Made by a program: the position numbers and the translations under genes. A DNA stretch of 64,000 nucleotides. Origin: [Scytonema hofmanni] UTEX 2349. Its GTDB lineage: Bacteria; Cyanobacteriota; Cyanobacteriia; Cyanobacteriales; Nostocaceae. This document shows positions 26,321-34,755 of the stretch, piece by piece. The stretch is taken from assembly GCF_000582685.1 (NCBI RefSeq), contig NZ_KK073768.1, positions 1,922,331 to 1,986,330 on the forward strand, written 5' to 3'. Within the stretch, counting starts at the first letter, position 1. Every line of letters begins with the position of its first letter. A model generated the notes under the pieces. That model was not told the origin of the DNA. It saw only the letters and a list, made by a program, of their open reading frames with translations, and searched no databases.

Positions 26321-27367
26321 GTGAAAGCACAGGTATTTAGAGGCGTTAATCAACTTTCTTACGAAGATATCCCAGTTCCAGAACTCTCAGCCGATGAAGT
26401 TTTGGTACAAGTGCGGGTAGTCGGGTTGTGTCAGTCGGATATCAAAAAGATTCGCTATCCGCTATATGAACCACCGCGTATCTTTGGACACGAGACGGCA
26501 GGAACGATCGCCGCAGTCGGTAATGAAGTGAAAAATTGGGAAATAGGACAACGTGTGGCAGTAATGCACCACATCCCTTGTATGCGTTGTGCGTACTGCC
26601 TCAATGATAATTTCTCAATGTGCGATGTCTACAAAAATATTTCCACCACAGCGGGGTTTAACGCTAGTGGGGGTGGTTTTGCGGAGTATGTCAAGGTTCC
26701 CGGTCATATAGTGCGATCGGGTGGATTGATTCCAATTCCTGATGATATCAGCTTTGAAGAAGCAAGTTTTGTAGAACCGACTAACTGCTGTTTGAAGGCA
26801 GTAAAAAAAGCTCAAATTATTCCTGGTCAAACAGTTTTGGTTACTGGTGCCGGTCCTATTGGGTTAATGTTTGTCATGTTGGTGAAGCATTTCGGAGCAA
26901 AAGCGATCGCCACCGACTTACTGCCCTCTAGAATTGAAAAAGCTTTAAATGTCGGTGCAGAAGCCGCATTTGATGCCCGCGATCCCGATTTACCTGCTAA
27001 AATTCAAGCACTAACCGATGGTATGGGTGTTGATGTCACCTTGCTAGCTGTCCCCAGTGATAAAGCTTTCTTTCAGGCTCTTGATTGTACCCGCAAAGGT
27101 GGAAAAATCGTCTTTTTCGCCGAGTTTCCCGATGAAATGGAAATTGCTATTAACCCGAATCTTCTGTATCGCCGGGAAATTGACTTGATGGGCAGTTATA
27201 GTTCATCATATCGCTTGCAAAGTCTCGCAAGTGATATAGTGTTTAATCGACGCATCGACGTCAAAGCATTAATTAGCGATCACTATCCCCTAGAAAAATT
27301 ATCTCAAGCTGTAGAAATGGCGATCGCACCCACTTCGGAAACTTACAAGATTTTGATTTATCCATAG
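26321..27367 (+). CDS. Zinc-dependent alcohol/polyol dehydrogenase (MDR family)
   Basis: This 348-residue protein has the zinc MDR pattern: catalytic-zinc Cys37 (VGLCQSD) and H57-E58 (FGHETAG), and structural-zinc cysteines 87, 90, 93 and 101 (CMRCAYCLNDNFSMC). The Rossmann motif is VLVTGAGPIGLM with TDLLPSR following, where Asp favours NAD. It looks closest to sorbitol/threonine dehydrogenase-like members; the substrate is unknown. The start is GTG. A low-complexity stretch of GGGGAAA heptamers and CTCCTTGT octamers follows (27400-27530). Confidence 0.85.
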   Translation: MKAQVFRGVNQLSYEDIPVPELSADEVLVQVRVVGLCQSDIKKIRYPLYEPPRIFGHETAGTIAAVGNEVKNWEIGQRVAVMHHIPCMRCAYCLNDNFSMCDVYKNISTTAGFNASGGGFAEYVKVPGHIVRSGGLIPIPDDISFEEASFVEPTNCCLKAVKKAQIIPGQTVLVTGAGPIGLMFVMLVKHFGAKAIATDLLPSRIEKALNVGAEAAFDARDPDLPAKIQALTDGMGVDVTLLAVPSDKAFFQALDCTRKGGKIVFFAEFPDEMEIAINPNLLYRREIDLMGSYSSSYRLQSLASDIVFNRRIDVKALISDHYPLEKLSQAVEMAIAPTSETYKILIYP

Positions 27368-27399
27368 TTTTGGGGACTAGGGACTGGGGAATTTGAAGA

Positions 27400-27535
27400 G
27401 GGGGAAAGGGGAAAGGGGAAAGGGGAAAGGGTAAGAAATAAGAAACATTTCTCCCATCTCCCCATCTCCCCATCTCCTTGTCTCCTTGTCTCCTTGTCTC
27501 CTTGTCCCCCCCTCTCCCACTCCCCCCCTCTCCCC
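27400..27535. repeat. GGGGAAA heptamer and CTCCTTGT octamer arrays
   Basis: GGGGAAA is repeated about four times at 27400-27430. TCTCCTTG is repeated about four times at 27475-27506, between C-rich CATCTCCC repeats. The octamer is the complement of the CAAGGAGA repeat inserted in frame in the next gene at about 28250-28300. Confidence 0.85.
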
Positions 27536-27541
27536 ATCTAA

Positions 27542-28876
27542 ATGTTTACAATTTTCATCTCTTTACTAGCCTTATACGTTGCTTTCAACTTGGGAGCAAA
27601 TGATGTTGCTAACGCGATGGGGACTTCTGTAGGTTCTAAAGCTGTTACCCTAAGACAGGCTTTGATAATTGCTGGGGTATTAGAGTTTACAGGTGCTGTA
27701 TTGTTTGGGCAAGAGGTATCAGAAACACTAGCGACGAAAATCGCCAATCCCGCTTTATTTGTCGCTGCACCGCAAATGCTTTTAACTGGGATGGTGACGG
27801 TGTTAATCGCGTCTGGGGTGTGGTTGCAAATTGCCACCTCACGGGGTTTACCTGTATCATCGTCTCATGCAGTTGTTGGTGCGATCGCTGGATTTAGTTG
27901 GGCAGCTTTGGGAGTTAACGCCATTGATTGGTCTTCAATTAAGTTAATTACCCTTGGTTGGATTGTTACCCCCCTGATAAGTGGTGTGATCGCAGCTTTA
28001 TTTTACAGTCAAATCAAGCGCTGGATTCTCGATCAACCTAATCAGATAGCGCAATTAAAAGAATGGATTCCTTGGTTGAGTGCATTGCTGCTGGGGATAT
28101 TTGGAGTAATTGTCCTACCCTCACTGACTCAAGGAGTCACAAAATTTTTGATTGAGCAATTTGGTTTAAATATACCTGCTCACGACATCCCAATTTTCAC
28201 AGGTGCCATAGCAGTAGTTGGACTGACTTTATATAGCTGGAGAGAATTGGAGGATAAGGAGGACAAGGAGACAAGGAGACAAGGAGACAAGGAGAAATCA
28301 GCTTTTCCTATCCCCCCCTCTCCTCATCCCCCCCTCTCCCCATCTCCCCATTCCCCATTCGCCAATCCCACCGAACGCTTATTTGGGAAATTTCAACTAA
28401 TTAGCGCTTGCTTTGTAGCATTTGCTCATGGATCTAATGATGTGGGCAATGCGATCGCTCCTTTGGCTGCGATCGTTTACATTAATACTACTGGTGCAGT
28501 TCCTATCAATGGCATTACGATCCCCATCTGGATTTTAATACTTGGCGGTGTTGGTATTGTCGCTGGTTTAGCCATTTGGGGCAAAAAAGTTATCGCTACT
28601 ATTGGCGAAAGCATCATTTCCCTACAACCTAGCAGCGGATTCTGCGCCGAACTCGCCACAGCCACGACAATTTTGCTTGCCTCCCGGCTGGGTTTACCCG
28701 TTTCCACCTCCCATGCCCTCGTTGGCGGCGTAGTTGGCATTGGACTAGTGCAAAATCTCAAGTCTATTCAATTCCAAACTCTCAAAGGAATTGCCGCTGC
28801 ATGGCTTATTACAGTCCCCCTCAGTGCAGCCCTCAGCGCTGCCATATTTACAGTGCTGAATGCTAAATTCTGGTAG
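27542..28876 (+). CDS. Inorganic phosphate transporter, Pit/PHO4 family, with in-frame repeat insertion
   Basis: The 444-residue membrane protein has the duplicated PHO4 signatures: FNLGANDVANAMGTSVGSKAV at residues 16-35 and FAHGSNDVGNAIAPLAAI near residue 295. VSSSHAVVGAIAG and VSTSHALVGGVVG are the paired transport motifs. About 10 transmembrane helices are visible. Residues about 237-275 of the central cytoplasmic loop are encoded by CAAGGAGA octamers and C-rich low-complexity repeats. The insertion keeps the frame. The protein should import phosphate using H+ or Na+. Confidence 0.88.
   Translation: MFTIFISLLALYVAFNLGANDVANAMGTSVGSKAVTLRQALIIAGVLEFTGAVLFGQEVSETLATKIANPALFVAAPQMLLTGMVTVLIASGVWLQIATSRGLPVSSSHAVVGAIAGFSWAALGVNAIDWSSIKLITLGWIVTPLISGVIAALFYSQIKRWILDQPNQIAQLKEWIPWLSALLLGIFGVIVLPSLTQGVTKFLIEQFGLNIPAHDIPIFTGAIAVVGLTLYSWRELEDKEDKETRRQGDKEKSAFPIPPSPHPPLSPSPHSPFANPTERLFGKFQLISACFVAFAHGSNDVGNAIAPLAAIVYINTTGAVPINGITIPIWILILGGVGIVAGLAIWGKKVIATIGESIISLQPSSGFCAELATATTILLASRLGLPVSTSHALVGGVVGIGLVQNLKSIQFQTLKGIAAAWLITVPLSAALSAAIFTVLNAKFW
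28250..28367. repeat. In-frame CAAGGAGA/CATCTCCC repeat inside the Pit gene
   Basis: ACAAGGAG units in tandem followed by CCCCCTCTCC and CCATCTCCCCA encode a charged then Pro/Ser/His-rich loop. The length is a multiple of three. The inverted counterpart lies just upstream of the gene at 27475-27535. Confidence 0.85.
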
Positions 28877-29490
28877 GGAGATGGGGAGATGGGGGAGATG
28901 AGAAGATGGGGGAGATGAGAAGATGGGGAAGATGGGGGATAGGAAAAGCAGATTTCTCCCCAGTCCCCAGTCCCCAGTCCCCAGTCCCCAGTCCCCACTC
29001 CCAAATCCAAAAGGGGAGATTTTGCAGAAAAACGTTTAATTCAGTAAAATGATTTTCAGGCAAAGGGAATATTTTTTTCCACCAAAGAATATTTTCATCC
29101 AGATTTGGGATGAAAGGTGTAACGCAATTGACATTCTCCACAAATTTACAGATAGGTTTGAGAAGTTCGACAACTGCATTAAGCCAAACGTAAAAAACAC
29201 AGAAATCCGTAAGTCATTGATAATTGCTATTGCCGTTAAAAGAATAGATATCTATTTTTGATGATATTTTCCCGGATAAAAATATCGCTTGATGATAGCT
29301 GATTTGAATATAACTTACACAAGAGTTGTCTGTGATGCATCAATCAAAGGGAATCTCCACCAATCAAGTACCAAAACAGTAGAGGAAATTATCCGGTTTG
29401 ATAACGCTGTGTTGAGCATCACGCAATTAAGTTAAAACGCGTAAGTCCTGTTAAGATTTTTAGTTTATCTGACAAAATACAGGAAATAGT
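28877..29490. other. Intergenic region with heptamer arrays, then AT-rich DNA
   Basis: 28878-28945 has GGGGAGATG units and 28960-29003 has CCCCAGT heptamers (about six). The rest is AT-rich with no supported gene. A GCGTAAGTCCTGTTA motif at 29440-29454 also occurs at 4979-4993, and in inverted form at 35891-35983. Confidence 0.6.
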
Positions 29491-29547
29491 ATGAGCGCCA
29501 AGCAATTTCACCAGAAGCTGCATTATCGTCAAGGGGTCAGAGGTTAG
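29491..29547 (+). CDS. Possible 18-codon leader ORF upstream of the EamA gene
   Basis: ATG at 29491 is preceded by AGGAAA at good spacing and encodes MSAKQFHQKLHYRQGVRG before TAG. It is in the same frame as the ATG at 29554, with only two codons between. It is either a translated leader or a former N-terminal extension cut by a nonsense change. Confidence 0.35.
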   Translation: MSAKQFHQKLHYRQGVRG

Positions 29548-29553
29548 AGACTA

Positions 29554-31992
29554 ATGGGGCGATTTGAGAACCGACCAGAAAACCCCCGTACAAGAGGGGA
29601 AATATCTAGGGCAGCAGAAACTGCCTTGTGGGGTGTAGTTGAGGATTTGCAAAGCCTCCAGCAGAATTTGCTCAAATCCTTACAAGAAGATATAAATCGG
29701 CTGGAGTCAGACAAGAAAGACTTAGCTGATGAGATTAAACGGCTGCAAACCGAAAAAGAACAGCTACAACAGACGAAGCAAATAACTGAACAACAAGCTT
29801 TGGTACGTCAGTTGGCGCAAGTTCTCGCAAATCATATATCTTCTCAATTACAATCTTCGCTTTCGGCTTTAGCTAATCAAGCAATCGAACGCGATTTAAA
29901 CCAAGGAAATGCGATCGCCGAAAGGGGTGCCGCAGGTATCGCGTCACATGAGGCTAACAGTAATATTGTTACAGAAATCAATAAAAATACTGAACAATTG
30001 ATTGGCAGCCTAGATGACACCTTAACTATCACCTTGAAGTTACTGCAACAAGAGTTAAATAACCATCAAAGTGGTATTTCTCAACAGTTGTCTCGGTTGC
30101 AAAGCCGACAGCAGCAAGGGGAAGCGATGTTGGTAGAATTAACCAATCGGCTCAACAAGGAACTAGAAAAAAAAATCCTAACTACACTAGTTACCCCAAC
30201 GAAGTCTGTTGAGTTAGCACCAAACGAGCAAAGACAGGAGAATATCAAAAACACTTCTTCAGCCAAAGAAGTCAGCAAACCTTCCGTTGAGCCAATTTCT
30301 GTTATTCCCAAGGAAACATCAAGCAACGGAACTACATTATCTGCATCTTCTGTAACAGAAAAAGAAGTCAGCAAACCTTCCGTTGAGCCAATTTCTGTTG
30401 TTCCCAAGGAAACATCAAGCAACGGAACTACATTATCTGCATCTTCTGTAACAGAAAAAGAAGTCAGTAAACCTTCCGTTGAGCCAATTTCTGTTATTCC
30501 TAAGGAGACATCGAGCAACGAAACTACATTATCTGCATCTTCTGTAACCGAAAAAGAAGTCAACAAAGCTTCCGTTGAGCCAATTTCTGTTATTCCCAAA
30601 GAGACATCGAGCAACGGAACTACATTATCTGCATCTTCTGTAACAGAAAAAGAAGTCAGCAAACCTTCCGTTGAGCCAATTTCTGTTGTTCCTAAGGAGA
30701 CATCGAGCAACGAAACTACATTATCTGCGTCTTCTTTGCCGGCATCAAATAACACTTCTACAAAGCCACCAGAGGTGAAAAAAGACCCGAAAGAGCCAAT
30801 TTCTGTTCTTTCCAGAGAACTAAGCGACACTACATTACCCTTATCCCCTCCATCAGAAATCAAGGCAAAGCCACCAGAGGTAAAAAAAGACCCGAAAGAG
30901 CCAATTTCGGTTATTTCTAGAGAACTGAGCGACACTACATCATCTGGATCTCGTCAGCCACAACGACCTTCCCGTGGCGCTGGAGCCTTACCACCCATGA
31001 AAATGGGTTTATTGCTGATTCTGTTTTCAACGGTGCTGTCATCGCTTTACAACGTCGCTATTAAGGCACTTTTTCAGCCAAATTCCCTAATTTTGGGTGC
31101 GTTTCAAGTTGAGCAGTTGATATCGCCGACGTTGGGAAATTCTTTGTTAATTTTGATGCTGAGGATGCTGGTGGTTGTACCACTAATGTTAGTTTTAGCG
31201 CCGATGATGCATCAGCGAGTATGGCAAGATTTACATTCCTTGGCTGACTCAGTACGGGGAAATCCTTCTCCTACGAAAGCAAGTACGCGACGGGTTTTGA
31301 TATTGTCGGTTGTGAGTGGATGCTTTTTATTTTTGTCTCAGTTGCTGATTTATTTGGCGATTGGTCAAGTAACAACGGGGATGGCGATCGCACTATTCTT
31401 TATTTATCCGATGATTAGCGGGCTTTTGTCTTGGTTTTTGTTCCGCGATCAACCAACATTATTTCGGATCGGTGCGATCGCATCGATTTTTATCGGTGAA
31501 TTGTTGATGTTGACCGGGCAAGCTAATGCCGGTATTGGTAATAACTATGTAGGAAGTATGAGTGCGATCGCTTCTGGAGTGAGTTTCGCTATTTACGTAA
31601 TTCTGACACGGATTTGTGCTGCTAAATTACATCCTGTCACATTTACTTTAATTAACTTCGCGACTATGCTATGTTTGTGCCTCATCGGTTTGATATTGCC
31701 TTTACCAACTAGCTCAAGTTTGATAGTTGATCCCAATCGGTTATTAGAACTTATCTTAAGCGCTTTTATCTTGGGTGTAATGACCTTGGCATCTTATGTG
31801 TTGAATAACCTTGGAATTAGCAAAGTTAGTGCAACCCGTGCAGCGATATTCGGAGCCAGTGTCCCAGTTTTAACCGTGATTTTGGCTGGGTTAATTATTC
31901 AGGAAACGTTATCAATGGTTCAGGCTTTAGGAATCTTACTCATTACTTTTGGTGCAGCCGCATTTAGCCTAGAAAGAATACGCGCATCTTAG
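29554..31992 (+). CDS. EamA/DMT-family transporter with N-terminal coiled coil and repeat linker
   Basis: This 812-residue protein has a soluble coiled coil at residues 20-210 (many LQ/EK heptads: QSLQQNLLKSLQEDINRL). About five 32-residue repeats (EVSKPSVEPISVIPKETSSN type) follow from residue 239, then two 25-residue repeats (KPPEVKKDPKEPISV). The C-terminal 330 residues form ten transmembrane helices of the EamA drug/metabolite transporter type, including ALFFIYPMISGLLSWFLF and LGILLITFGAAAFSLE. The transported compound is unknown. The coiled-coil and linker are unusual additions and would lie on one membrane face. The preceding short ORF may modulate translation. Confidence 0.82.
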   Translation: MGRFENRPENPRTRGEISRAAETALWGVVEDLQSLQQNLLKSLQEDINRLESDKKDLADEIKRLQTEKEQLQQTKQITEQQALVRQLAQVLANHISSQLQSSLSALANQAIERDLNQGNAIAERGAAGIASHEANSNIVTEINKNTEQLIGSLDDTLTITLKLLQQELNNHQSGISQQLSRLQSRQQQGEAMLVELTNRLNKELEKKILTTLVTPTKSVELAPNEQRQENIKNTSSAKEVSKPSVEPISVIPKETSSNGTTLSASSVTEKEVSKPSVEPISVVPKETSSNGTTLSASSVTEKEVSKPSVEPISVIPKETSSNETTLSASSVTEKEVNKASVEPISVIPKETSSNGTTLSASSVTEKEVSKPSVEPISVVPKETSSNETTLSASSLPASNNTSTKPPEVKKDPKEPISVLSRELSDTTLPLSPPSEIKAKPPEVKKDPKEPISVISRELSDTTSSGSRQPQRPSRGAGALPPMKMGLLLILFSTVLSSLYNVAIKALFQPNSLILGAFQVEQLISPTLGNSLLILMLRMLVVVPLMLVLAPMMHQRVWQDLHSLADSVRGNPSPTKASTRRVLILSVVSGCFLFLSQLLIYLAIGQVTTGMAIALFFIYPMISGLLSWFLFRDQPTLFRIGAIASIFIGELLMLTGQANAGIGNNYVGSMSAIASGVSFAIYVILTRICAAKLHPVTFTLINFATMLCLCLIGLILPLPTSSSLIVDPNRLLELILSAFILGVMTLASYVLNNLGISKVSATRAAIFGASVPVLTVILAGLIIQETLSMVQALGILLITFGAAAFSLERIRAS
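30268..30745. repeat. 96-bp in-frame tandem repeat, about 4.9 copies
   Basis: Copies begin at 30268, 30364, 30460, 30556 and 30652. They differ by a few bases each (for example I/V at PISV(I/V)PKE and G/E at SSN(G/E)TT). Such similarity indicates recent expansion by slippage or recombination. A separate 75-bp unit is repeated twice at 30760-30930. Confidence 0.9.
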
Positions 31993-31997
31993 CGACT

Positions 31998-32128
31998 GGG
32001 GCATTGGGCATTGGGCATTGGGCATGGGGCATTGGTAATAATTCTTTTCCCCTTTCCCCCTCTTCAAGTCCCCAGTCCCCAGTCCCCTCTTCATGCCCCA
32101 TGCCCCATGCCCCATGCCCCATGCCCAT
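31998..32128. repeat. GGGCATT heptamer array and its inverted partner upstream of hetR
   Basis: GGGCATT units (31998-32035) are followed by GGTAATAATTCTTTTCCC. The same module recurs at 33936-33992 upstream of rpsD. CATGCCC units at 32090-32128 are the inverse. Together they fill the first part of the 315-bp gap before hetR. Confidence 0.85.
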
Positions 32129-32306
32129 AATAGCTGTGCCTGTGTGTTATAAAGTACGGGTAATTTTCCGTTATACTACCAAGAATACTCTTAAATAACG
32201 CATAATTAAATAATCTGAAGTGAAGATATTGCCTTCAGTTGGGTGTATACTACTTACTTTCCTTTAGCTGATAACTGTGTAAACGTGCTATTCAACTGTC
32301 TGTAAT

Positions 32307-33206
32307 ATGAGTAACGACATAGATCTGATCAAACGTCTTGGTCCGAGTGCGATGGATCAGATCATGCTTTATCTAGCTTTTAGTGCCATGCGGACTAGTG
32401 GGCATCGGCATGGGGCGTTTTTAGATGCGGCAGCAACGGCAGCAAAGTGTGCAATTTACATGACCTATCTGGAGCAGGGACAAAACCTGCGAATGACAGG
32501 GCATTTGCACCACCTTGAGCCGAAGCGGGTGAAAATCATTGTTGAAGAAGTGAGACTTGCGCTGACAGAGGGCAAGCTGCTGAAGATGCTTGGTTCCCAA
32601 GAACCGCGCTATCTAATTCAGTTGCCTTATGTGTGGATGGAAAAGTTTCCTTGGAGACCTGGGCGATCGCGCATTCCGGGTACAAGTCTGACGAGTGATG
32701 AGAAAAGGCAAATTGAACAAAAATTGCCGCAGAACCTGCCTGACGCCCAATTAGTCAGTTCTTTTGAGTTTTTAGAACTGATTGAATTTTTGCATAAGCG
32801 ATCGCAAGAAGACTTACCCGAAGAACACCGTATGGGTTTGAGTGAAGCTTTAGCGGAGCATATCAAGCGCCGTCTGCTATACTCAGGCACCGTCACAAGG
32901 ATTGATTCTCCTTGGGGAATGCCTTTCTACGCTCTCACCCGTTCTTTTTACGCCCCTGCTGACGATCAAGAGCGTACATACATCATGGTCGAAGATACCG
33001 CTCGGTATTTTCGCTTAATGAAAGATTGGGCAGAACGGCGACCAAATTCGATGCGAGTCTTGGAAACTATGGATGTGCCACCAGATCGATTAGAACAGGC
33101 TTTGTCAGAATTGGATGAAGTTATCCGCGCTTGGGCGGATAAATATCACCAAGAGGGTGGAGTTCCAATGATTTTACAGATGGTCTTTGGTAACAAAGAA
33201 GACTGA
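32307..33206 (+). CDS. hetR: HetR, master regulator of heterocyst differentiation
   Basis: The 299-residue protein is full length and co-linear with known HetR. It begins MSNDIDLIKRLGPSAMDQIM and has Cys48 (AAKCAIYM, dimer disulfide), Ser152 and Ser179 (residues studied in Anabaena). It also has the PatS-contacting residues Arg223, Glu253 and Asp256 (QERTYIMVED; VLETMDV). HetR is a DNA-binding dimer with an N-terminal DNA-binding unit, flap and hood domains. It turns on heterocyst genes upon nitrogen step-down and is inhibited by RGSGR peptides. Two TATACT-type -10 candidates lie at 32172 and 32246, without convincing -35 boxes. No hetP, hetZ or patS was seen nearby. Confidence 0.98.
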   Translation: MSNDIDLIKRLGPSAMDQIMLYLAFSAMRTSGHRHGAFLDAAATAAKCAIYMTYLEQGQNLRMTGHLHHLEPKRVKIIVEEVRLALTEGKLLKMLGSQEPRYLIQLPYVWMEKFPWRPGRSRIPGTSLTSDEKRQIEQKLPQNLPDAQLVSSFEFLELIEFLHKRSQEDLPEEHRMGLSEALAEHIKRRLLYSGTVTRIDSPWGMPFYALTRSFYAPADDQERTYIMVEDTARYFRLMKDWAERRPNSMRVLETMDVPPDRLEQALSELDEVIRAWADKYHQEGGVPMILQMVFGNKED

Positions 33207-33243
33207 TATCAATAGCGATTAGCGCAACGAATTGCTAATCGCT

Positions 33244-33888
33244 TTAATTCTTGGGGGGATTGGTGGGAATTGGGGTGCTCTCAAAAACTGGTTGAATATT
33301 TTGCTGCGATCGCGTTGCCGGTATAAACGAAGGTAAATAACCGCTCACCGCTCGGTCACTCGCATCAATACAATTATCCATCGCTTGCACAGGAGCAGAG
33401 TCAGTTTCTGCACGCAAACCCACAACACATTCTGCGAAACGCACTGGCAACAAACTGCGATTACAGTAATTTAAAGCTGCTGGGTTTACAGCCTCTTTAA
33501 CATTTGTACTAATACCTACTACACAAGCGGCTAAATCTTCAGGACGCCTTGCTTGCTTACAAGACGCAAGTGCCTCCGTCGCGGCAATTTGCGTTTGTCG
33601 CTGAATTCTCGACACGCACAAAGACAACTCTTTCGGACGCAGTGCGTTTGCACAACCAGCAGATGCCGCATCAGGAGTGACGCCGAGACTTAAAAGGCGA
33701 CCCGCACAAACACGGTAATCATTTGCGTAAGTGGCGGTGACAGCCATACCAGGTAAGGAACTTCCCACCCATCCAGCTACAGCCAAAGCTGGGACTAAAA
33801 AGCGAATTGTTTGATTTTTTAACATTCCAAAGGCATAACTACCGTGTTTATTCGGACTTTTGCTGATTTTTTTTGCGATCGCTAACAT
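33244..33888 (-). CDS. Secreted Cys-rich protein of unknown function
   Basis: The frame is open from 33909, but the ATG at 33888 has GGAG seven bases upstream and is preferred (214 residues). A hydrophobic stretch (IRFLVPALAVAGWVGSSLPGMAV) ends in a signal-peptide-like region. The mature part has three copies of a C-x(n)-P-x-x-L/F-x-x-C-V-x-x-(I/L) unit (LRPKELSLCVSRI, RRPEDLAACVVGI, LLPVRFAECVVGL) and about eight Cys. This looks like a periplasmic disulfide-rich helical repeat protein. It converges on hetR, with 37 bp between stops. Confidence 0.6.
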   Translation of the reverse strand: MLAIAKKISKSPNKHGSYAFGMLKNQTIRFLVPALAVAGWVGSSLPGMAVTATYANDYRVCAGRLLSLGVTPDAASAGCANALRPKELSLCVSRIQRQTQIAATEALASCKQARRPEDLAACVVGISTNVKEAVNPAALNYCNRSLLPVRFAECVVGLRAETDSAPVQAMDNCIDASDRAVSGYLPSFIPATRSQQNIQPVFESTPIPTNPPKN

Positions 33889-33935
33889 TGCCATTCTCCA
33901 AACACCCAAGCATATGCTATCTCAAATTGGGGAAA

Positions 33936-33992
33936 TGGGCATTGGGCATTGGGCATTGGGCATTGGGCATTGGTAATAATTCTTTTCCCTTT
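33936..33992. repeat. GGGCATT heptamer array plus GGTAATAATTC module, second copy
   Basis: Five GGGCATT units then GGTAATAATTCTTTTCCC, nearly identical to 31998-32059 and in the same orientation. The two copies bracket hetR and the Cys-rich gene. Confidence 0.85.
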
Positions 33993-34064
33993 CCGCTTTC
34001 CCCTTTTCGCTTTTATAATAGAATGTCTGGGTAAAATTAAACAGGATTTAGATTAAGGAAACAC

Positions 34065-34673
34065 ATGTCCCGATATAGAGGACCACGGCTCAGAATTACT
34101 CGCCGCTTAGGTGACTTACCAGGATTAAGTCGTAAAACCGCTAGACGCGCTTATCCACCAGGTCAGCATGGTCAGAACCGCAAGAAGCGCTCTGAGTATG
34201 CCATTCGTTTAGAGGAAAAGCAAAAGCTCCGCTTCAACTACGGTCTGACCGAAAAGCAATTGCTACGTTATGTACGCAAAGCTAGACGTGTTACTGGTTC
34301 TACCGGACAAGTGCTGCTGCAATTGCTAGAAATGCGCTTGGATAATACCGTTTTTCGCATGGGTATGGCTCCCACCATTCCAGCGGCTCGTCAGTTAGTA
34401 AATCACGGTCACGTAACTATTAACGGTCGTCCCGTGAATATTGCCAGCTACCAGTGCCGTCCCGGTGAAGAAATTGCGGTGAGAAACCGCGAACAATCGA
34501 AGAAGTTGGTAGAAGCTAATTTGCAATATCCCGGTTTAGCTAACCTTCCCAATCATCTAGAGTTTGATAAAAACAAGATGCAAGGCAAAGTTAACGGTGT
34601 GATTGAGCGTGAATGGGTGGCATTACAAGTTAATGAACTACTCGTGGTTGAGTATTACTCACGTCAAGCTTAA
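34065..34673 (+). CDS. rpsD: 30S ribosomal protein S4
   Basis: The 202-residue protein is full length: MSRYRGPRLRITRRLGDLPGLSRK, then a basic S4 RNA-binding region and the typical RLDNTVFRMGMAPTIPAARQLVNHGHVTINGRPVN S4 domain. It binds 16S rRNA early in small-subunit assembly. It stands outside the main ribosomal operon, as usual in cyanobacteria. AAGGAAA lies before the ATG. Confidence 0.97.
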   Translation: MSRYRGPRLRITRRLGDLPGLSRKTARRAYPPGQHGQNRKKRSEYAIRLEEKQKLRFNYGLTEKQLLRYVRKARRVTGSTGQVLLQLLEMRLDNTVFRMGMAPTIPAARQLVNHGHVTINGRPVNIASYQCRPGEEIAVRNREQSKKLVEANLQYPGLANLPNHLEFDKNKMQGKVNGVIEREWVALQVNELLVVEYYSRQA

Positions 34674-34755
34674 TGAGGCAATAGGGACTAGGAATTAGGG
34701 ATTAGCCCCCTATGTTTGTGTATTCCTCTATACTCTTACCCCTAGCCTCTAAGCT

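Noticed and set aside
30081..30935. Long open frame on the minus strand opposite the EamA gene repeats
   Set aside because: It mirrors the 96-bp coding repeats, has biased low-complexity composition and no ribosome binding site.
31993..34064. PatS- or HetN-type RGSGR peptide near hetR
   Set aside because: No RGSGR was noticed in reading frames around hetR; this was checked by eye only.
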